A stretch of 64,000 bases of DNA, from assembly GCF_013340205.1 (NCBI RefSeq), contig NZ_BJTG01000006.1, positions 1 through 64,000 on the forward strand, written 5' to 3'. Shown here piece after piece: positions 32,530 to 41,317 of this stretch. The notes under the pieces were generated by a model. The model worked only from the letters and a program-made list of their open reading frames with translations, searched no databases and had not been told where the DNA came from. How positions within the stretch are numbered: position 1 is the stretch's first letter; every line of letters starts with the position of its first letter. Both the position numbers and the translations under genes were made by a program. The DNA is from Anaeromyxobacter diazotrophicus (GTDB lineage: Bacteria; Myxococcota; Myxococcia; Myxococcales; Anaeromyxobacteraceae).

Positions 32530-33060
32530 GTGAGCAGCCGCTCCCCTGCCTTCCTGGCCCTCCTCGCCGCCCTCGGCGCCGCCCCGCGGCCTGGCGCCGC
32601 AGCCGTGGCGGTGCCCGCCTCGATCGAGGAGCTGGCCCGCGCGTCGTCAGCGGTGGTGCGCGGGCGCGTCGCGTCGGCCGCGGCCAGGTGGTCGGCGGAC
32701 CACCGGCGCATCGAGACGGAGGTGGAGGTGGAGGTGGCGAGCGCCTGGCGCGGCGCGGCGGCGAGTCGAGTCGCGGTGGTGGTGCCGGGCGGCGAGGTGG
32801 ACGGCCTGGGCCAGCGGGTGGACGGCGCGCCGCGGCTGGCGCCGGGCGAGGAGGTGGTGCTGTTCCTGTGGGGCGGGGGTGCGCGGCCCTACCGCGTCAC
32901 CGGCCTCGCCCAGGGCAAGTTCGCGGTGAAGGGCCCGGCGGCGCGGCCCGACCTCTCCGGCCTGAGCTTCGTCCCGCGCGCCGCGCTCCGCGCGGGCGAG
33001 CGGCGCGTGGAGGAGCTGGCGCTGGACGAGCTGGAGCGGCGGGTGAGGGCGGTGCCGTGA
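32530..33060 (+). CDS. Exported protein of unknown function, partner of the matrixin-like protease
   Basis: 176 residues with a signal peptide ([18 protein letters not shown]). The mature part is a beta-rich domain with VVRGRVASAAARW, VASAWRGAA and LAPGEEVVLFLW, then LAQGKFAVKG. Similar small exported proteins often precede M10-type metalloprotease genes in myxobacteria; a role as inhibitor or chaperone is only a guess. Its stop overlaps the protease start by four bases (GTGA), so the two are made together. The GTG start is chosen for the signal peptide. Confidence 0.7.
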   Translation: MSSRSPAFLALLAALGAAPRPGAAAVAVPASIEELARASSAVVRGRVASAAARWSADHRRIETEVEVEVASAWRGAAASRVAVVVPGGEVDGLGQRVDGAPRLAPGEEVVLFLWGGGARPYRVTGLAQGKFAVKGPAARPDLSGLSFVPRAALRAGERRVEELALDELERRVRAVP

Positions 33061-34058
33061 GGCGGCGCGCGCGGCTCGGCGCCGCGGCGGTCCTCCTCCT
33101 CCTCGCCGGCGGCGGCTTCGTGCGCAGCACCACCGTGCCGGGCCACCCCGACCAGGGGAAGCCGCTCTGGTGGAAGGACCCGCGCGTCATCTACCACGTG
33201 AACGCGAGCGGGTTCCGCTCGATGCCGGGCTGCGACTCGCCCGCGGCGGCGGCCGACCTGGCGCGCCGCAGCGTCGTCGCCTGGTCGACGGCGGCGCGCG
33301 CCGGCGAGGCGGCGCCCTGCACCAGCTTCCGCTTCGTGGACGGGGGCGACACGGCGCGCGCCGAGCTCGGGTACGACGGCTCGCCGGGCGCGACCAACGT
33401 GAACCTCATCGTCTTCCGGCAGGGCCTCTGCGCTACCCTCACCTCCGACCCCGACTGCCAGGGCGGAGACCTCGGGGCGTGCATCGCGCGGCACGACTGC
33501 TGGTCGCACGACGCGGCCCTGGGCGGAGGGGGCATCCTCGCGCTCACCACGGTGACCTACCGCCTGGACTCGGGCGAGATCCTCGACGCCGACATGGAGG
33601 TGAACGGCTGGAACGGCCTGCCCGCCCCGGACCTCACCGGCTTCTACCTCACCTGCGCCGATCCCCCGGCGCCCGTCTGCGCCGATCCGGTCTTCGGCCA
33701 GGCCGGGTGCGTGGAGATCGACGTCGGGAACACCGTCACCCACGAGGCCGGGCACATGGTGGGGCTCGACCACGTGTGCGTCGCGAGCTACCCGGCGCCG
33801 TTCGACGCCTGCCCCAAGGTGCCCTCGCCGTCCGGCCCCCAGGAGCCGGTCATGGCGCCCTCGGCCGCCCCGGGCGACACGGACAAGCGCGTGCTCAAGC
33901 CCGACGACGTGGACGGGGTCTGCACGGCCTATCCCGTGTCGGCCGGCGGGTGCGGGTGCCGCAGCGGGGGCGGCGGGGGCGCGCTGGCGCTGGCGGCGGC
34001 GGGCTGGGGGCTGTGGCGGCGCGGCCGGAGGCGTCAGCGGACCACCGCGCCGGCGTAG
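33057..34058 (+). CDS. Matrixin-like zinc metalloprotease with MYXO-CTERM tail
   Basis: 333 residues. After an N-terminal hydrophobic signal (AAAVLLLLAGGGF), the domain carries the zinc-binding HEAGHMVGLDH (HExxHxxGxxH) near residue 230, and several cysteine pairs. The C-terminus is a MYXO-CTERM sorting signal: a Gly/Cys-rich GGCGCRSGGGGG, the hydrophobic ALALAAAGWGLW, and an Arg-rich end. The protein should be exported and then sorted to the cell surface after cleavage at the Cys-containing motif. The gene overlaps the convergent AmmeMemoRadiSam B gene by 25 bp. Confidence 0.88.
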   Translation: MRRRARLGAAAVLLLLAGGGFVRSTTVPGHPDQGKPLWWKDPRVIYHVNASGFRSMPGCDSPAAAADLARRSVVAWSTAARAGEAAPCTSFRFVDGGDTARAELGYDGSPGATNVNLIVFRQGLCATLTSDPDCQGGDLGACIARHDCWSHDAALGGGGILALTTVTYRLDSGEILDADMEVNGWNGLPAPDLTGFYLTCADPPAPVCADPVFGQAGCVEIDVGNTVTHEAGHMVGLDHVCVASYPAPFDACPKVPSPSGPQEPVMAPSAAPGDTDKRVLKPDDVDGVCTAYPVSAGGCGCRSGGGGGALALAAAGWGLWRRGRRRQRTTAPA

Positions 34059-34828
34059 CCGACCACGTGGGCGCGGTCGCCGGTCACGTCCCCGCTGTCC
34101 GCGTACCGGACGAGCTCGGCGCGCGCGGCGCCGAGGGCGCGCGCCGCGGCCAGCGCCACCGTCGCCGGGACGTAGCCGCACATCGAGATCTCCTCGCGCT
34201 CGACCACCTCGAAGAGGCCGCGCGCGTCGAGCGCCAGGAAGCGGTCGAGCGCGAGGGCGTCCTTCCGGCGCGCCTCCTCGGCGGACACGTAGTGGCTCAT
34301 GTCCGAGGAGGCGACGAGCAGCGCCGGCCGCGCGCGCAGCGCGCCCGCCAGCGCCTCGCCCAGCGCAAGGCACGCCTCCACGGTGAGCGGGCCGAGGCAC
34401 AGCGCGGCGATCGCCACCTCCGGCCGGCGCGCCTGGAGGAACGGGAGCTGGACCTCCAGCGCGTGCTCGGCCAGGTGGGCGGCGCGGTCGGGCCGCACGC
34501 CCGGGCAGCCGCGCAGCGCCGCGGTGAGCTCGGGGTCGAGCGGCACGCGGCCGAGCGGCGTGCGCCACCCGCCGTCCGGCCAGAGCGCGACCGGCTCGCC
34601 GAGCCCGGTGTGGTTGGGGCAGAGCACCACCGCGCGCTCGGGTACGGCGGTGCGCGCGTAGGTCGCCCCCGCGACGCCTCCGGAGTACAGGTAGCCCGCG
34701 TGTGGGGCGAGCACCGCCACCGCGGGCGCCGCCTCGCTCGCGTCCCCGAGCAGCGCCGCCACCTCGCGCGCCAGCTCCGCCCGGCCTCCGGGGTAGAAGC
34801 GGCCCGCCACGGCTGGTTCGCGGTCCAT
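34034..34828 (-). CDS. AmmeMemoRadiSam system protein B (MEMO1 family)
   Basis: 264 residues. The N-terminus REPAVAGRFYPG and the metal-site segments APHAGYLYSGG, CPNHTG, EHALEVQLPFLQ and SSDMSHY are diagnostic of MEMO1-family proteins. In bacteria this protein usually pairs with an AMMECR1-domain protein and a radical-SAM enzyme; neither is seen here. The reaction of the system is not settled. The ATG start lies 27 bp from the divergent response-regulator gene. Confidence 0.9.
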   Translation of the reverse strand: MDREPAVAGRFYPGGRAELAREVAALLGDASEAAPAVAVLAPHAGYLYSGGVAGATYARTAVPERAVVLCPNHTGLGEPVALWPDGGWRTPLGRVPLDPELTAALRGCPGVRPDRAAHLAEHALEVQLPFLQARRPEVAIAALCLGPLTVEACLALGEALAGALRARPALLVASSDMSHYVSAEEARRKDALALDRFLALDARGLFEVVEREEISMCGYVPATVALAAARALGAARAELVRYADSGDVTGDRAHVVGYAGAVVR

Positions 34829-34840
34829 GCGGTCCTGGGA

Positions 34841-34846
34841 TATAAC
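34841..34846 (+). promoter_or_regulatory. Candidate -10 element of the CheY-like gene
   Basis: TATAAC lies nine bases before ATG 34856 in a 27-bp divergent intergenic space. The -35 region is poor, so this is only a candidate. The resulting leader would be a few bases at most. Confidence 0.3.
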
Positions 34847-34855
34847 GGCCGGCCG

Positions 34856-35242
34856 ATGAGCAAGCGCAAGACGGTCCTCATCGTGGACGACTCGAGCGCG
34901 CTGGTGGACGCGCTCACCGCCGCCTTCGAGGACGCCGGCTACGCGGTCGGCGCGGCGATGGACGGCGAGGAGGTCTTCCGCAAGATGGCCGCGCTCGACC
35001 CGGCCGCCGTCCTCCTCGACATCTACATGCCGAAGATCAACGGCGCCGACGTGTGCCGGCTGGTGAAGGCGCACCCGCACTGGAAGAAGACGTTCCTGGT
35101 GCTGATGAGCGCGCGCATCTCCGACCGCGAGATCGACATGTACCGCCGCATCGGCGCGAACGAGATCCTGCGCAAGCCCTTCGAGCCGGAGGTCCCGCTC
35201 GAGGCGGTGCGCAAGGCGATCGGGGCGCCCGAGGCGGGCTGA
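34856..35242 (+). CDS. Single-domain response regulator (CheY-like receiver)
   Basis: 128 residues, only a receiver domain. D11 and D12 (IVDDSS) form the acidic pocket, D55 in LLDIYMPKI is the phosphorylation site, the switch residue is Ser in VLMSAR, and the conserved lysine is in LRKPFEP. There is no output domain, so it signals through a partner. No kinase gene is adjacent. Confidence 0.92.
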   Translation: MSKRKTVLIVDDSSALVDALTAAFEDAGYAVGAAMDGEEVFRKMAALDPAAVLLDIYMPKINGADVCRLVKAHPHWKKTFLVLMSARISDREIDMYRRIGANEILRKPFEPEVPLEAVRKAIGAPEAG

Positions 35243-35260
35243 CGGTCTCGCAGCGTCCTC

Positions 35261-35330
35261 TCTTCTCCCTCGCCCCGCGGAGCGGGGAGAGGGCCGGGGA
35301 GAGGGCGAGAGGGCCGGGGAGAGGGGCCGC
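35261..35330. repeat. GC hairpin and tandem GAGAGGGCCGGG repeat in a 306-bp gap
   Basis: CCCCGC/GCGGGG (35273-35278 and 35282-35287) is followed by two copies of a 19-mer, GAGAGGGCCGGGGAGAGGG, at 35287-35305 and 35307-35325. The rest of the gap (35331-35548) shows no gene. It holds CCGTTGCTAACATG at 35507-35520 and the ribosome site of the next gene. Confidence 0.6.
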
Positions 35331-35548
35331 TCAACCCCGTCCGGCGCCGCAGAGGCCCGCGCGCTCGCGAGATCCGCAGGTGCCCGCGATGGGGCGGGCG
35401 GGCCGCCCCTCGTGTGGCGCTCCCCGCTTGCTTCACTGTCAGCCGCGCGCCCAGTTGCCACATGGGGCGGTGTGCGCTCGAAACGTACGGCGCGAGCGGG
35501 GCGTGTCCGTTGCTAACATGCGCGGGTCACACGGACGGGAGACTTGCC

Positions 35549-38500
35549 ATGCGGCGGACCCTGATCACCACGACGCTCCTGACGGCGGCTGGGATCGCGC
35601 TCACCGGCGCGTCCACCTGCGGGCCGCAGGGGCCCGGCGCGCGCGACTTCGCGGCCGGGTCGCTCGTCATCCCGATGGACAACTGTTACCAGCACCGCGA
35701 CACGTCCGCGTCGAACCAGACGGTCGGGTGCACCACCACGCGCGACGACGGCGTCTTCCGCGCGTACGGCCTCGTCTACTTCCTGCTCAAGCACAACGTC
35801 CCGGTCTACTGGGCCATCGACAACGGCAAGACCTCGGTCACCGCCGCGGACGTCACCGCGACGGCGAGCTCCGGGGTGGTGGCGCAGAAGATGAGCTGGG
35901 CGGGCGGGACCTTCGCCGACGTGGCGGGCCTCGGGTCCACCGTCAACTACATCGGCGGGCCCTTCGTCATCGACGCGACCGACGTCGCCAGCTTCAACGT
36001 CGTGTCGCTGCTCCAGAACGACCCCGACTTCGCGCGCTTCAAGAGCGAGGCGGTGGTCGACATCCACAAGGTGCAGGTGGGCTTCCACGCCAACCAGGTG
36101 CGGCCGCTCTCCGGGCCGCCGCCCAAGCTCGCCATCCTCAACATCACGGCGCCGGTGAGCGGGAAGACCTCCAGCAACGTGATGTACCAGTACGCCGTCG
36201 CCGCGGGGCTCTCCTGGCCCTGCACGGGCAACGGCGACTGCGCCGGCGGCCTCGGCCCGAGCTGCGACAAGGCGGCGGTGCTCGCGTACCTCGCCAGCCC
36301 CGGAGGCGACACCGCCATCCCCCAGGTCTGCAACGGCAGCCTGTGCGCGCCGAACTTCAACACCGGCGCGAACTCCGGGCTCATCTACGACATCCTCTGC
36401 GGCGGCGACTTCATCCCGCCGGCCGGCGGCACGTACGCCGACACGCAGCTCGCCAAGGGCAACTACAAGATGCTGTGGATCCCGCACTGGGACACCCACG
36501 GCCCGACGCCGACCGGCTCGACGGATCCGAACGTCGTCCCGCCGCTGCCGCCGGTGACCACCGGCGACACGCTCGCGTGGCAGCTCCGCTCGATCTCCTC
36601 CTTCGTCAACGCGGGCAACAACCTCTTCGTCGAGTGCCTCGGCATCCAGGCGCTCGAGGGGATCGTCGGTCAGGACAACGCCAACAGCAACCCGCTCGGC
36701 ATCCCGGCCACGCGCTTCCAGTCACCGGCGGGCATGCTGAAGTGGAACGGCGCCAACTCGACGAGCTCGCTCCTCGCGCCCGCGCAGCCGAACCTCCAGG
36801 TCGGCGACTTCGCCTACAACATCGTCTCGGGCGCCATCACGACCTATTACCCGGACGCCTCGAAGCCGGTCGCGAGCGCCTACCTGCCCGGGGTCCAGCG
36901 GCTCATCACGACCCTGTCGCCCACCACCACCTCGCCGCCGGCCTGGGACGTCGGCAGCACCATCCAGGTGACGGGGACGGACGGCGCGCTGCGCGGGACG
37001 GTCGCCTACCTGGGCGGGCACGACTACTCGCCGAGCGTCAGCACCGCGCTCAGCGGCCAGACCGCCGGCACCCGCATCGTCCTCAACACCCTCTTCAACC
37101 TCGGGTTCGGCTGCTCCGACCCCAACACCACCTGCACCACCGGGCTCCTCGGCGCCTGCGCGCAGGGGGTCCTCAAGTGCGCGCCCGGGGGCGGGCTCCA
37201 GTGCGTGGGGGCGAAGGCGGGCGCGGTGGACTGCACCACGCCGGGCGCCGACGCGAACTGCAACGGCGTCCCGGACGCGAACGAGCAGGCCTGCCAGCCG
37301 GTGGCCTGCGCGGAGGGCGCGCAGCGCGAGTGCTACGACGGCCCCGCGGCGACCGACCCGGGCCCGCTCCCGGCCAAGAAGGGTCAGTGCGTCCACGGGA
37401 AGCAGACCTGCACCGGCGGCCTGTGGGGCGCCTGCGAGGGCGAGGTGACCCCGCAGCCCGAGGTGTGCAACGGCCTCGACGACGACTGCAACGGCCAGGT
37501 GGACGACGGCAACCTCTGCTCGACCGGCTTCACCTGCCAGCCGGGCGCCGGCGTCTGCCTGCCGATCACCTGCAACAACGAGAACGCGCGCTGCCCGGCC
37601 GGCTTCGAGTGCCTGACGAGCGGCGGGAGCTGCACCCCCGTGCCGTGCGGGGTGAGCAACACCGCCTGCCCCGCCGGCAAGGTGTGCCAGTCGGGGCAGT
37701 GCGTCGATCCGTGCCAGGGCCTCGCCTTCACCTGCGGCGCCGGCGCGGGCTGCTCGAACGGCCAGTGCGTGGCGGGTGGTTGCACGTCCACGCCGACGCA
37801 GTGCAGCGGCCAGGGCCAGGTGTGCGTCTCCGGCATCTGCACGACCGACCCGTGCGCGGGCCTCACCTGCCCCACCGGCACGTTCTGCCGCGTCGGGCCG
37901 GCGGTGGGCGGCGTCCACGTCGCCGACTGCGTCCGCTCCTGCAGCTACGTCGGCTGCGCGGCGGGCGAGACCTGCAGCGCCGACGGCTTCTGCGAGCCCG
38001 CCTGCTCCCCCGCCTGCGCCGCCGGGCAGGCCTGCGTGAGCGGCGCCTGCGTGACCGATCCCAAGTGCGCGACCGTGCAGTGCGGCGCGGGACAGGTCTG
38101 CAGCGGTGGGGCCTGCATCGACGACGCCTGCAAGAACGTGCACTGCAACCCGGGCACCTGCTCGGCCGGCCAGTGCGTCAACGGCGGCGTCACGACCTCC
38201 CAGACCACGCCCATCAAGCAGGCGTCGTCCGGCGGCTGCGGCACGGGCGGCGGCGGCGACCTCGCGGCGCTGGCGTTCCTCGGCGCGGTGCTCGCCACCC
38301 GCCGGCGCCGGCTCGCCCCGGCGCTGGCGGCCGCGGCGCGGCGGAGCGCGCCGCTCGCGCTGGCGCTCCTGCTCGCCGCCGGGGCCGCCTGCTCGAAGAA
38401 GGGCGGTACCGCCTCCTGCACCGCGCCCCAGACCGCCTGCGGCGCGGAGTGCGCCGACCTCCAGACGAGCGCGCTGCACTGCGGCGTGTGCGGCCACGGC

Positions 38501-39475
38501 TGCGCCGCCGGCTTCCAGTGCGTCACGGGCGGCTGCGTGCTGCCCACCGGCAACCCGCACCTCCTGTCCGTCACGCCCGCGACCATCGGCCGCGGCGCGG
38601 CGCCGGCCCTCAAGTTCACCTTCGACGGCCTCGACCCGGCGAGCCCGCCCCAGGCCCTCAGCGTCCGCGTGAGCGGCGCGGTCCAGACGCAGGAGCTGCC
38701 GCTCACCCTGGGCGCCGCCGGGACGGCCACGCTGCCCGCCCAGGCGATGGACCTCACCGCCGAGGCGGCCGGTACGGCGTCCCAGCCGGCCACCATCGAG
38801 GTGCGCCTGCTCAACATGCCGGGCCGGCTGGTGTCGAACCCGCTCACGGTCACGGTGGTGGACGCGCTGGTGGCCAGGACCTTGACCCCGGCGCTCGTCT
38901 CGCAGAGCCAGACGGCGCCCCAGACGCTCGACCTGCAGGGCCTCGGCTTCCTCTCCGGCGCCACGGTGGCGATGGCGCCGACCGGCTCCGTCACGCCGGT
39001 CCCGCTCTCGAACCTGACGGTCAAGGGGCCCGGCGAGCTCACCGTGGACGCGCCGGCGCCGAGCACGCTCAAGCTGGGCCGGTACGACGTGACGGTCTCG
39101 AACCCGGGCGGCGCCACCTCGAACCCGCTCGCCTTCACCGTGACGGAGGGCACGCCGGTGCTCGGGACCGTGAACGGCACGGTCGGCACCTGCGTCCAGT
39201 CGGGCGGCAGGTTCGACGGGACGGCCTCGGGCCAGTTCTTCTACCCGTCCTCGGTGGTGCACGTGACCGGCAACAGCATCACCGACTCGCCGCTCGACAC
39301 GAGCTGCCTCAACGGGACCGACGCGCTCGGCCAGTGCGTCGGCGGGCAGATCCACGTGAGCGCCGACCTCACGCTCATCCAGCCGGGCAGCTACGACGCG
39401 ACGGTGGTGAACCCGGGTCCGAAGCCGCTCGTCTCGAACAAGATCACGATCACCGTCAAGACGAGCTGTCCGTAG
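35549..39475 (+). CDS. Large Cys-rich exported protein with an internal MYXO-CTERM signal followed by a second lipoprotein-like signal
   Basis: 1308 residues from ATG 35549 (GGGAG upstream). The N-terminal signal ends near TGASTC. Residues 30-530 form a globular domain I do not recognise. Residues 540-890 are a Cys-rich stretch with a CNGLDDDCNGQVDDG putative metal-binding motif and many short CxxG repeats. At about 895-920 there is a complete MYXO-CTERM: GGCGTGGGG, the hydrophobic LAALAFLGAVLA, then RRRR. Immediately after comes a second export signal with a lipobox, LLLAAGAACSKK (Cys about 948), a CGxxC module and two IPT/TIG-like domains. The layout looks like two surface proteins joined without a stop. 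GTG 38288 could start the second part alone. Confidence 0.8.
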   Translation: MRRTLITTTLLTAAGIALTGASTCGPQGPGARDFAAGSLVIPMDNCYQHRDTSASNQTVGCTTTRDDGVFRAYGLVYFLLKHNVPVYWAIDNGKTSVTAADVTATASSGVVAQKMSWAGGTFADVAGLGSTVNYIGGPFVIDATDVASFNVVSLLQNDPDFARFKSEAVVDIHKVQVGFHANQVRPLSGPPPKLAILNITAPVSGKTSSNVMYQYAVAAGLSWPCTGNGDCAGGLGPSCDKAAVLAYLASPGGDTAIPQVCNGSLCAPNFNTGANSGLIYDILCGGDFIPPAGGTYADTQLAKGNYKMLWIPHWDTHGPTPTGSTDPNVVPPLPPVTTGDTLAWQLRSISSFVNAGNNLFVECLGIQALEGIVGQDNANSNPLGIPATRFQSPAGMLKWNGANSTSSLLAPAQPNLQVGDFAYNIVSGAITTYYPDASKPVASAYLPGVQRLITTLSPTTTSPPAWDVGSTIQVTGTDGALRGTVAYLGGHDYSPSVSTALSGQTAGTRIVLNTLFNLGFGCSDPNTTCTTGLLGACAQGVLKCAPGGGLQCVGAKAGAVDCTTPGADANCNGVPDANEQACQPVACAEGAQRECYDGPAATDPGPLPAKKGQCVHGKQTCTGGLWGACEGEVTPQPEVCNGLDDDCNGQVDDGNLCSTGFTCQPGAGVCLPITCNNENARCPAGFECLTSGGSCTPVPCGVSNTACPAGKVCQSGQCVDPCQGLAFTCGAGAGCSNGQCVAGGCTSTPTQCSGQGQVCVSGICTTDPCAGLTCPTGTFCRVGPAVGGVHVADCVRSCSYVGCAAGETCSADGFCEPACSPACAAGQACVSGACVTDPKCATVQCGAGQVCSGGACIDDACKNVHCNPGTCSAGQCVNGGVTTSQTTPIKQASSGGCGTGGGGDLAALAFLGAVLATRRRRLAPALAAAARRSAPLALALLLAAGAACSKKGGTASCTAPQTACGAECADLQTSALHCGVCGHGCAAGFQCVTGGCVLPTGNPHLLSVTPATIGRGAAPALKFTFDGLDPASPPQALSVRVSGAVQTQELPLTLGAAGTATLPAQAMDLTAEAAGTASQPATIEVRLLNMPGRLVSNPLTVTVVDALVARTLTPALVSQSQTAPQTLDLQGLGFLSGATVAMAPTGSVTPVPLSNLTVKGPGELTVDAPAPSTLKLGRYDVTVSNPGGATSNPLAFTVTEGTPVLGTVNGTVGTCVQSGGRFDGTASGQFFYPSSVVHVTGNSITDSPLDTSCLNGTDALGQCVGGQIHVSADLTLIQPGSYDATVVNPGPKPLVSNKITITVKTSCP

Positions 39476-39477
39476 CC

Positions 39478-39483
39478 TAAGAT
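39478..39483 (+). promoter_or_regulatory. Candidate leaderless -10 element of the CPBP protease gene
   Basis: TAAGAT lies exactly six bases before GTG 39490, and no Shine-Dalgarno is present. This repeats the TAnnnT-N6-start spacing seen at 14940 and 32518. The -35 region is weak. Confidence 0.3.
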
Positions 39484-39489
39484 GCCCGG

Positions 39490-40257
39490 GTGAGCCTCTC
39501 CCTCGCCCGGCGCGCGCCGGCGCGCGCCCGGCGCGAGCTCGTCCTGACCTGGGCCGCGGCCGTGGCGCTCCTCGCCGCGGCGAAGGTCGTGTCGGGCTTC
39601 GAGCCGACCGGGCTCCTCGCCGGCAACCTGGCCGGCGTGGCGGCCTTCCTCTTCATCGTGCTCCCGGAGCGGCGCCTGCGCGCGGAGGGGGAGGGGTGGT
39701 CCGACTTCGGGCTGCCCTGGAGCGGCCTCGGGAGCCGCGCGACCTGGCGCGCCTGGGGCCGGGGGCTCGCGTTCGCGCTGGCGGTCGCGGCCGTGGTCTT
39801 CCCGCTCTTCTTCGCCGGGTTCTGGGCCTACGGGCGGCTCCTGCCGCACCTGCCGCGCGGGCTCGCGGCGGTGCTCGCGCCGTACGCCCTCCCGCCCGCG
39901 CCGCACCTCCGGCTGCCGGCGCGCTTCGCGGTGCTGGCCGCGGTGCAGCTCCTGGTGGTGGCGCTGCCGGAGGAGCTCTTCTACCGCGGGTGGATGCAGA
40001 CCACCTGGGCGGCCACCGCCCCGGGCCGCGGCGTGACGGTGCTGGGTGCGCGGCTCGGCGCCGGGTTCCTGGCGACGCAGGCGCTCTTCGCCCTCGGGCA
40101 CCTGGTGGTGCTGCAGCCCTGGCGGCTCGCCACCTTCTTCCCCGGGCTCCTCTTCGGCTGGGTGCGCGAGCGCAGCGGGGGCCTGGCGGCGCCGGTCCTG
40201 CTGCACGCGCTGTCGAACCTGTTCATCGCGGTGCTGGAGCGGAGCTTCTATGGGTAA
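39490..40257 (+). CDS. CPBP-family intramembrane glutamic protease, possible myxosortase
   Basis: 255 residues with about six hydrophobic segments. The Rce1/CPBP active-site motifs are present: EELFYRG (catalytic Glu pair and Arg), then FALGHL with a His, and HALSNLF near the C-terminus. Proteases of this family (myxosortases MrtX, MrtC, MrtP) are predicted to cleave MYXO-CTERM signals at their invariant Cys. The neighbour 14 bp upstream carries such a signal, and another MYXO-CTERM protein is 5.5 kb away, so this is a good myxosortase candidate. The subtype is not assigned. Confidence 0.82.
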   Translation: MSLSLARRAPARARRELVLTWAAAVALLAAAKVVSGFEPTGLLAGNLAGVAAFLFIVLPERRLRAEGEGWSDFGLPWSGLGSRATWRAWGRGLAFALAVAAVVFPLFFAGFWAYGRLLPHLPRGLAAVLAPYALPPAPHLRLPARFAVLAAVQLLVVALPEELFYRGWMQTTWAATAPGRGVTVLGARLGAGFLATQALFALGHLVVLQPWRLATFFPGLLFGWVRERSGGLAAPVLLHALSNLFIAVLERSFYG

Positions 40258-40267
40258 TAGCTAGACG

Positions 40268-41317
40268 ATGACCGGCACCATCCGCCAGATGCTGGAGGAG
40301 CAGGAGGTCCGCACGCTGCACCCGCGGGCGGCGCTCTCGGCGGCGTCGCGGGGGCGAGAGCGGCCGCTCGCCGCCGACGACCTGCGGCCGGCCTACCAGC
40401 GCGACCGCGACCGCGTGGTCCACTGCAAGTCGTTCCGGCGCCTGCAGGGCAAGACCCAGGTCTTCCTCGCGCCCCGCGGCGATCACTACCGGAACCGCCT
40501 CACCCATACCCTCGAGGTGGCGCAGGTGGCGCGCTCCATCGCGCGCGCGCTGCGGCTCAACGAGATGCTGGTGGAGGCCATCTGCATGGGGCACGACCTC
40601 GGCCACACGCCCTTCGGGCACGCCGGGGAGCGCGCGCTCGACGCGCTGGCCGAGGGGGGGTTCCACCACGTGCGCCAGTCGGTGCGGGTGGTGGAGGTGC
40701 TGGAGGCGGGCGGCGAGGGGCTGAACCTCACGGCCGAGGTGCGCGACGGCATCCTGCGGCACTCGAAGGGGCGCGGGAACGTGCTCATGACCGGCTCGGG
40801 GGCGAAGGCGCTCACGCTCGAGGCGGAGATCGTGCGGCTCGCCGACATCATCGCCTACGTGAACCACGACCTCGACGACGCGGTGCGGGCGGGGCTGCTG
40901 GCCGAGGACGAGGTCCCGGCCGAGGTGCGCCGCGCGCTGGGGGCGAGCCACGGCGAGCGGCTGGCGACGCTGGTGGGGGACGTCATCCGCGCCACCGACC
41001 TCGACGGCGGGGGGCACGTCGAGATGTCGCCCGCGGTGCACGAGGCGCTCATCGCGCTCCGCGAGTTCCTCTACCGGCGCGTGTACGAGAACCCCGCCGT
41101 CAACGACGAGCTCCAGAAGGCGCAGCGGATCCTGCGCGAGCTGTACGCCTGGCTGGCCGCCGACCCGGAGCGCCTGCGGCGGCGCTTCGAGGTCGCGCCG
41201 CGGCCGGGCGACAGCGTGGCGCGCGCGGTGACCGACTTCGTGTCGGGCATGACCGACCGCTTCGCGCTCGAGGCCTGGGAGTCGGTGGTGGTCCCGCGGC
41301 CCTGGTCGATCCTCTAG
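40268..41317 (+). CDS. dgt: Deoxyguanosinetriphosphate triphosphohydrolase-like protein (HD domain)
   Basis: 349 residues. The HD-domain residues are clear: NRLTHTLEVAQ (first His), MGHDLGHTPFGHAGE (His-Asp pair) and DIIAYVNHDLDDA (final Asp). The C-terminal region with VYENPAV and FVSGMTDRFA is typical of dGTPase-like proteins, which hydrolyse dNTPs to nucleosides and triphosphate. Shorter than Escherichia coli Dgt and like the family 2 enzymes found in many bacteria. It starts ten bases after the CPBP gene. Its last four bases overlap the convergent regulator gene. Confidence 0.9.
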   Translation: MTGTIRQMLEEQEVRTLHPRAALSAASRGRERPLAADDLRPAYQRDRDRVVHCKSFRRLQGKTQVFLAPRGDHYRNRLTHTLEVAQVARSIARALRLNEMLVEAICMGHDLGHTPFGHAGERALDALAEGGFHHVRQSVRVVEVLEAGGEGLNLTAEVRDGILRHSKGRGNVLMTGSGAKALTLEAEIVRLADIIAYVNHDLDDAVRAGLLAEDEVPAEVRRALGASHGERLATLVGDVIRATDLDGGGHVEMSPAVHEALIALREFLYRRVYENPAVNDELQKAQRILRELYAWLAADPERLRRRFEVAPRPGDSVARAVTDFVSGMTDRFALEAWESVVVPRPWSIL

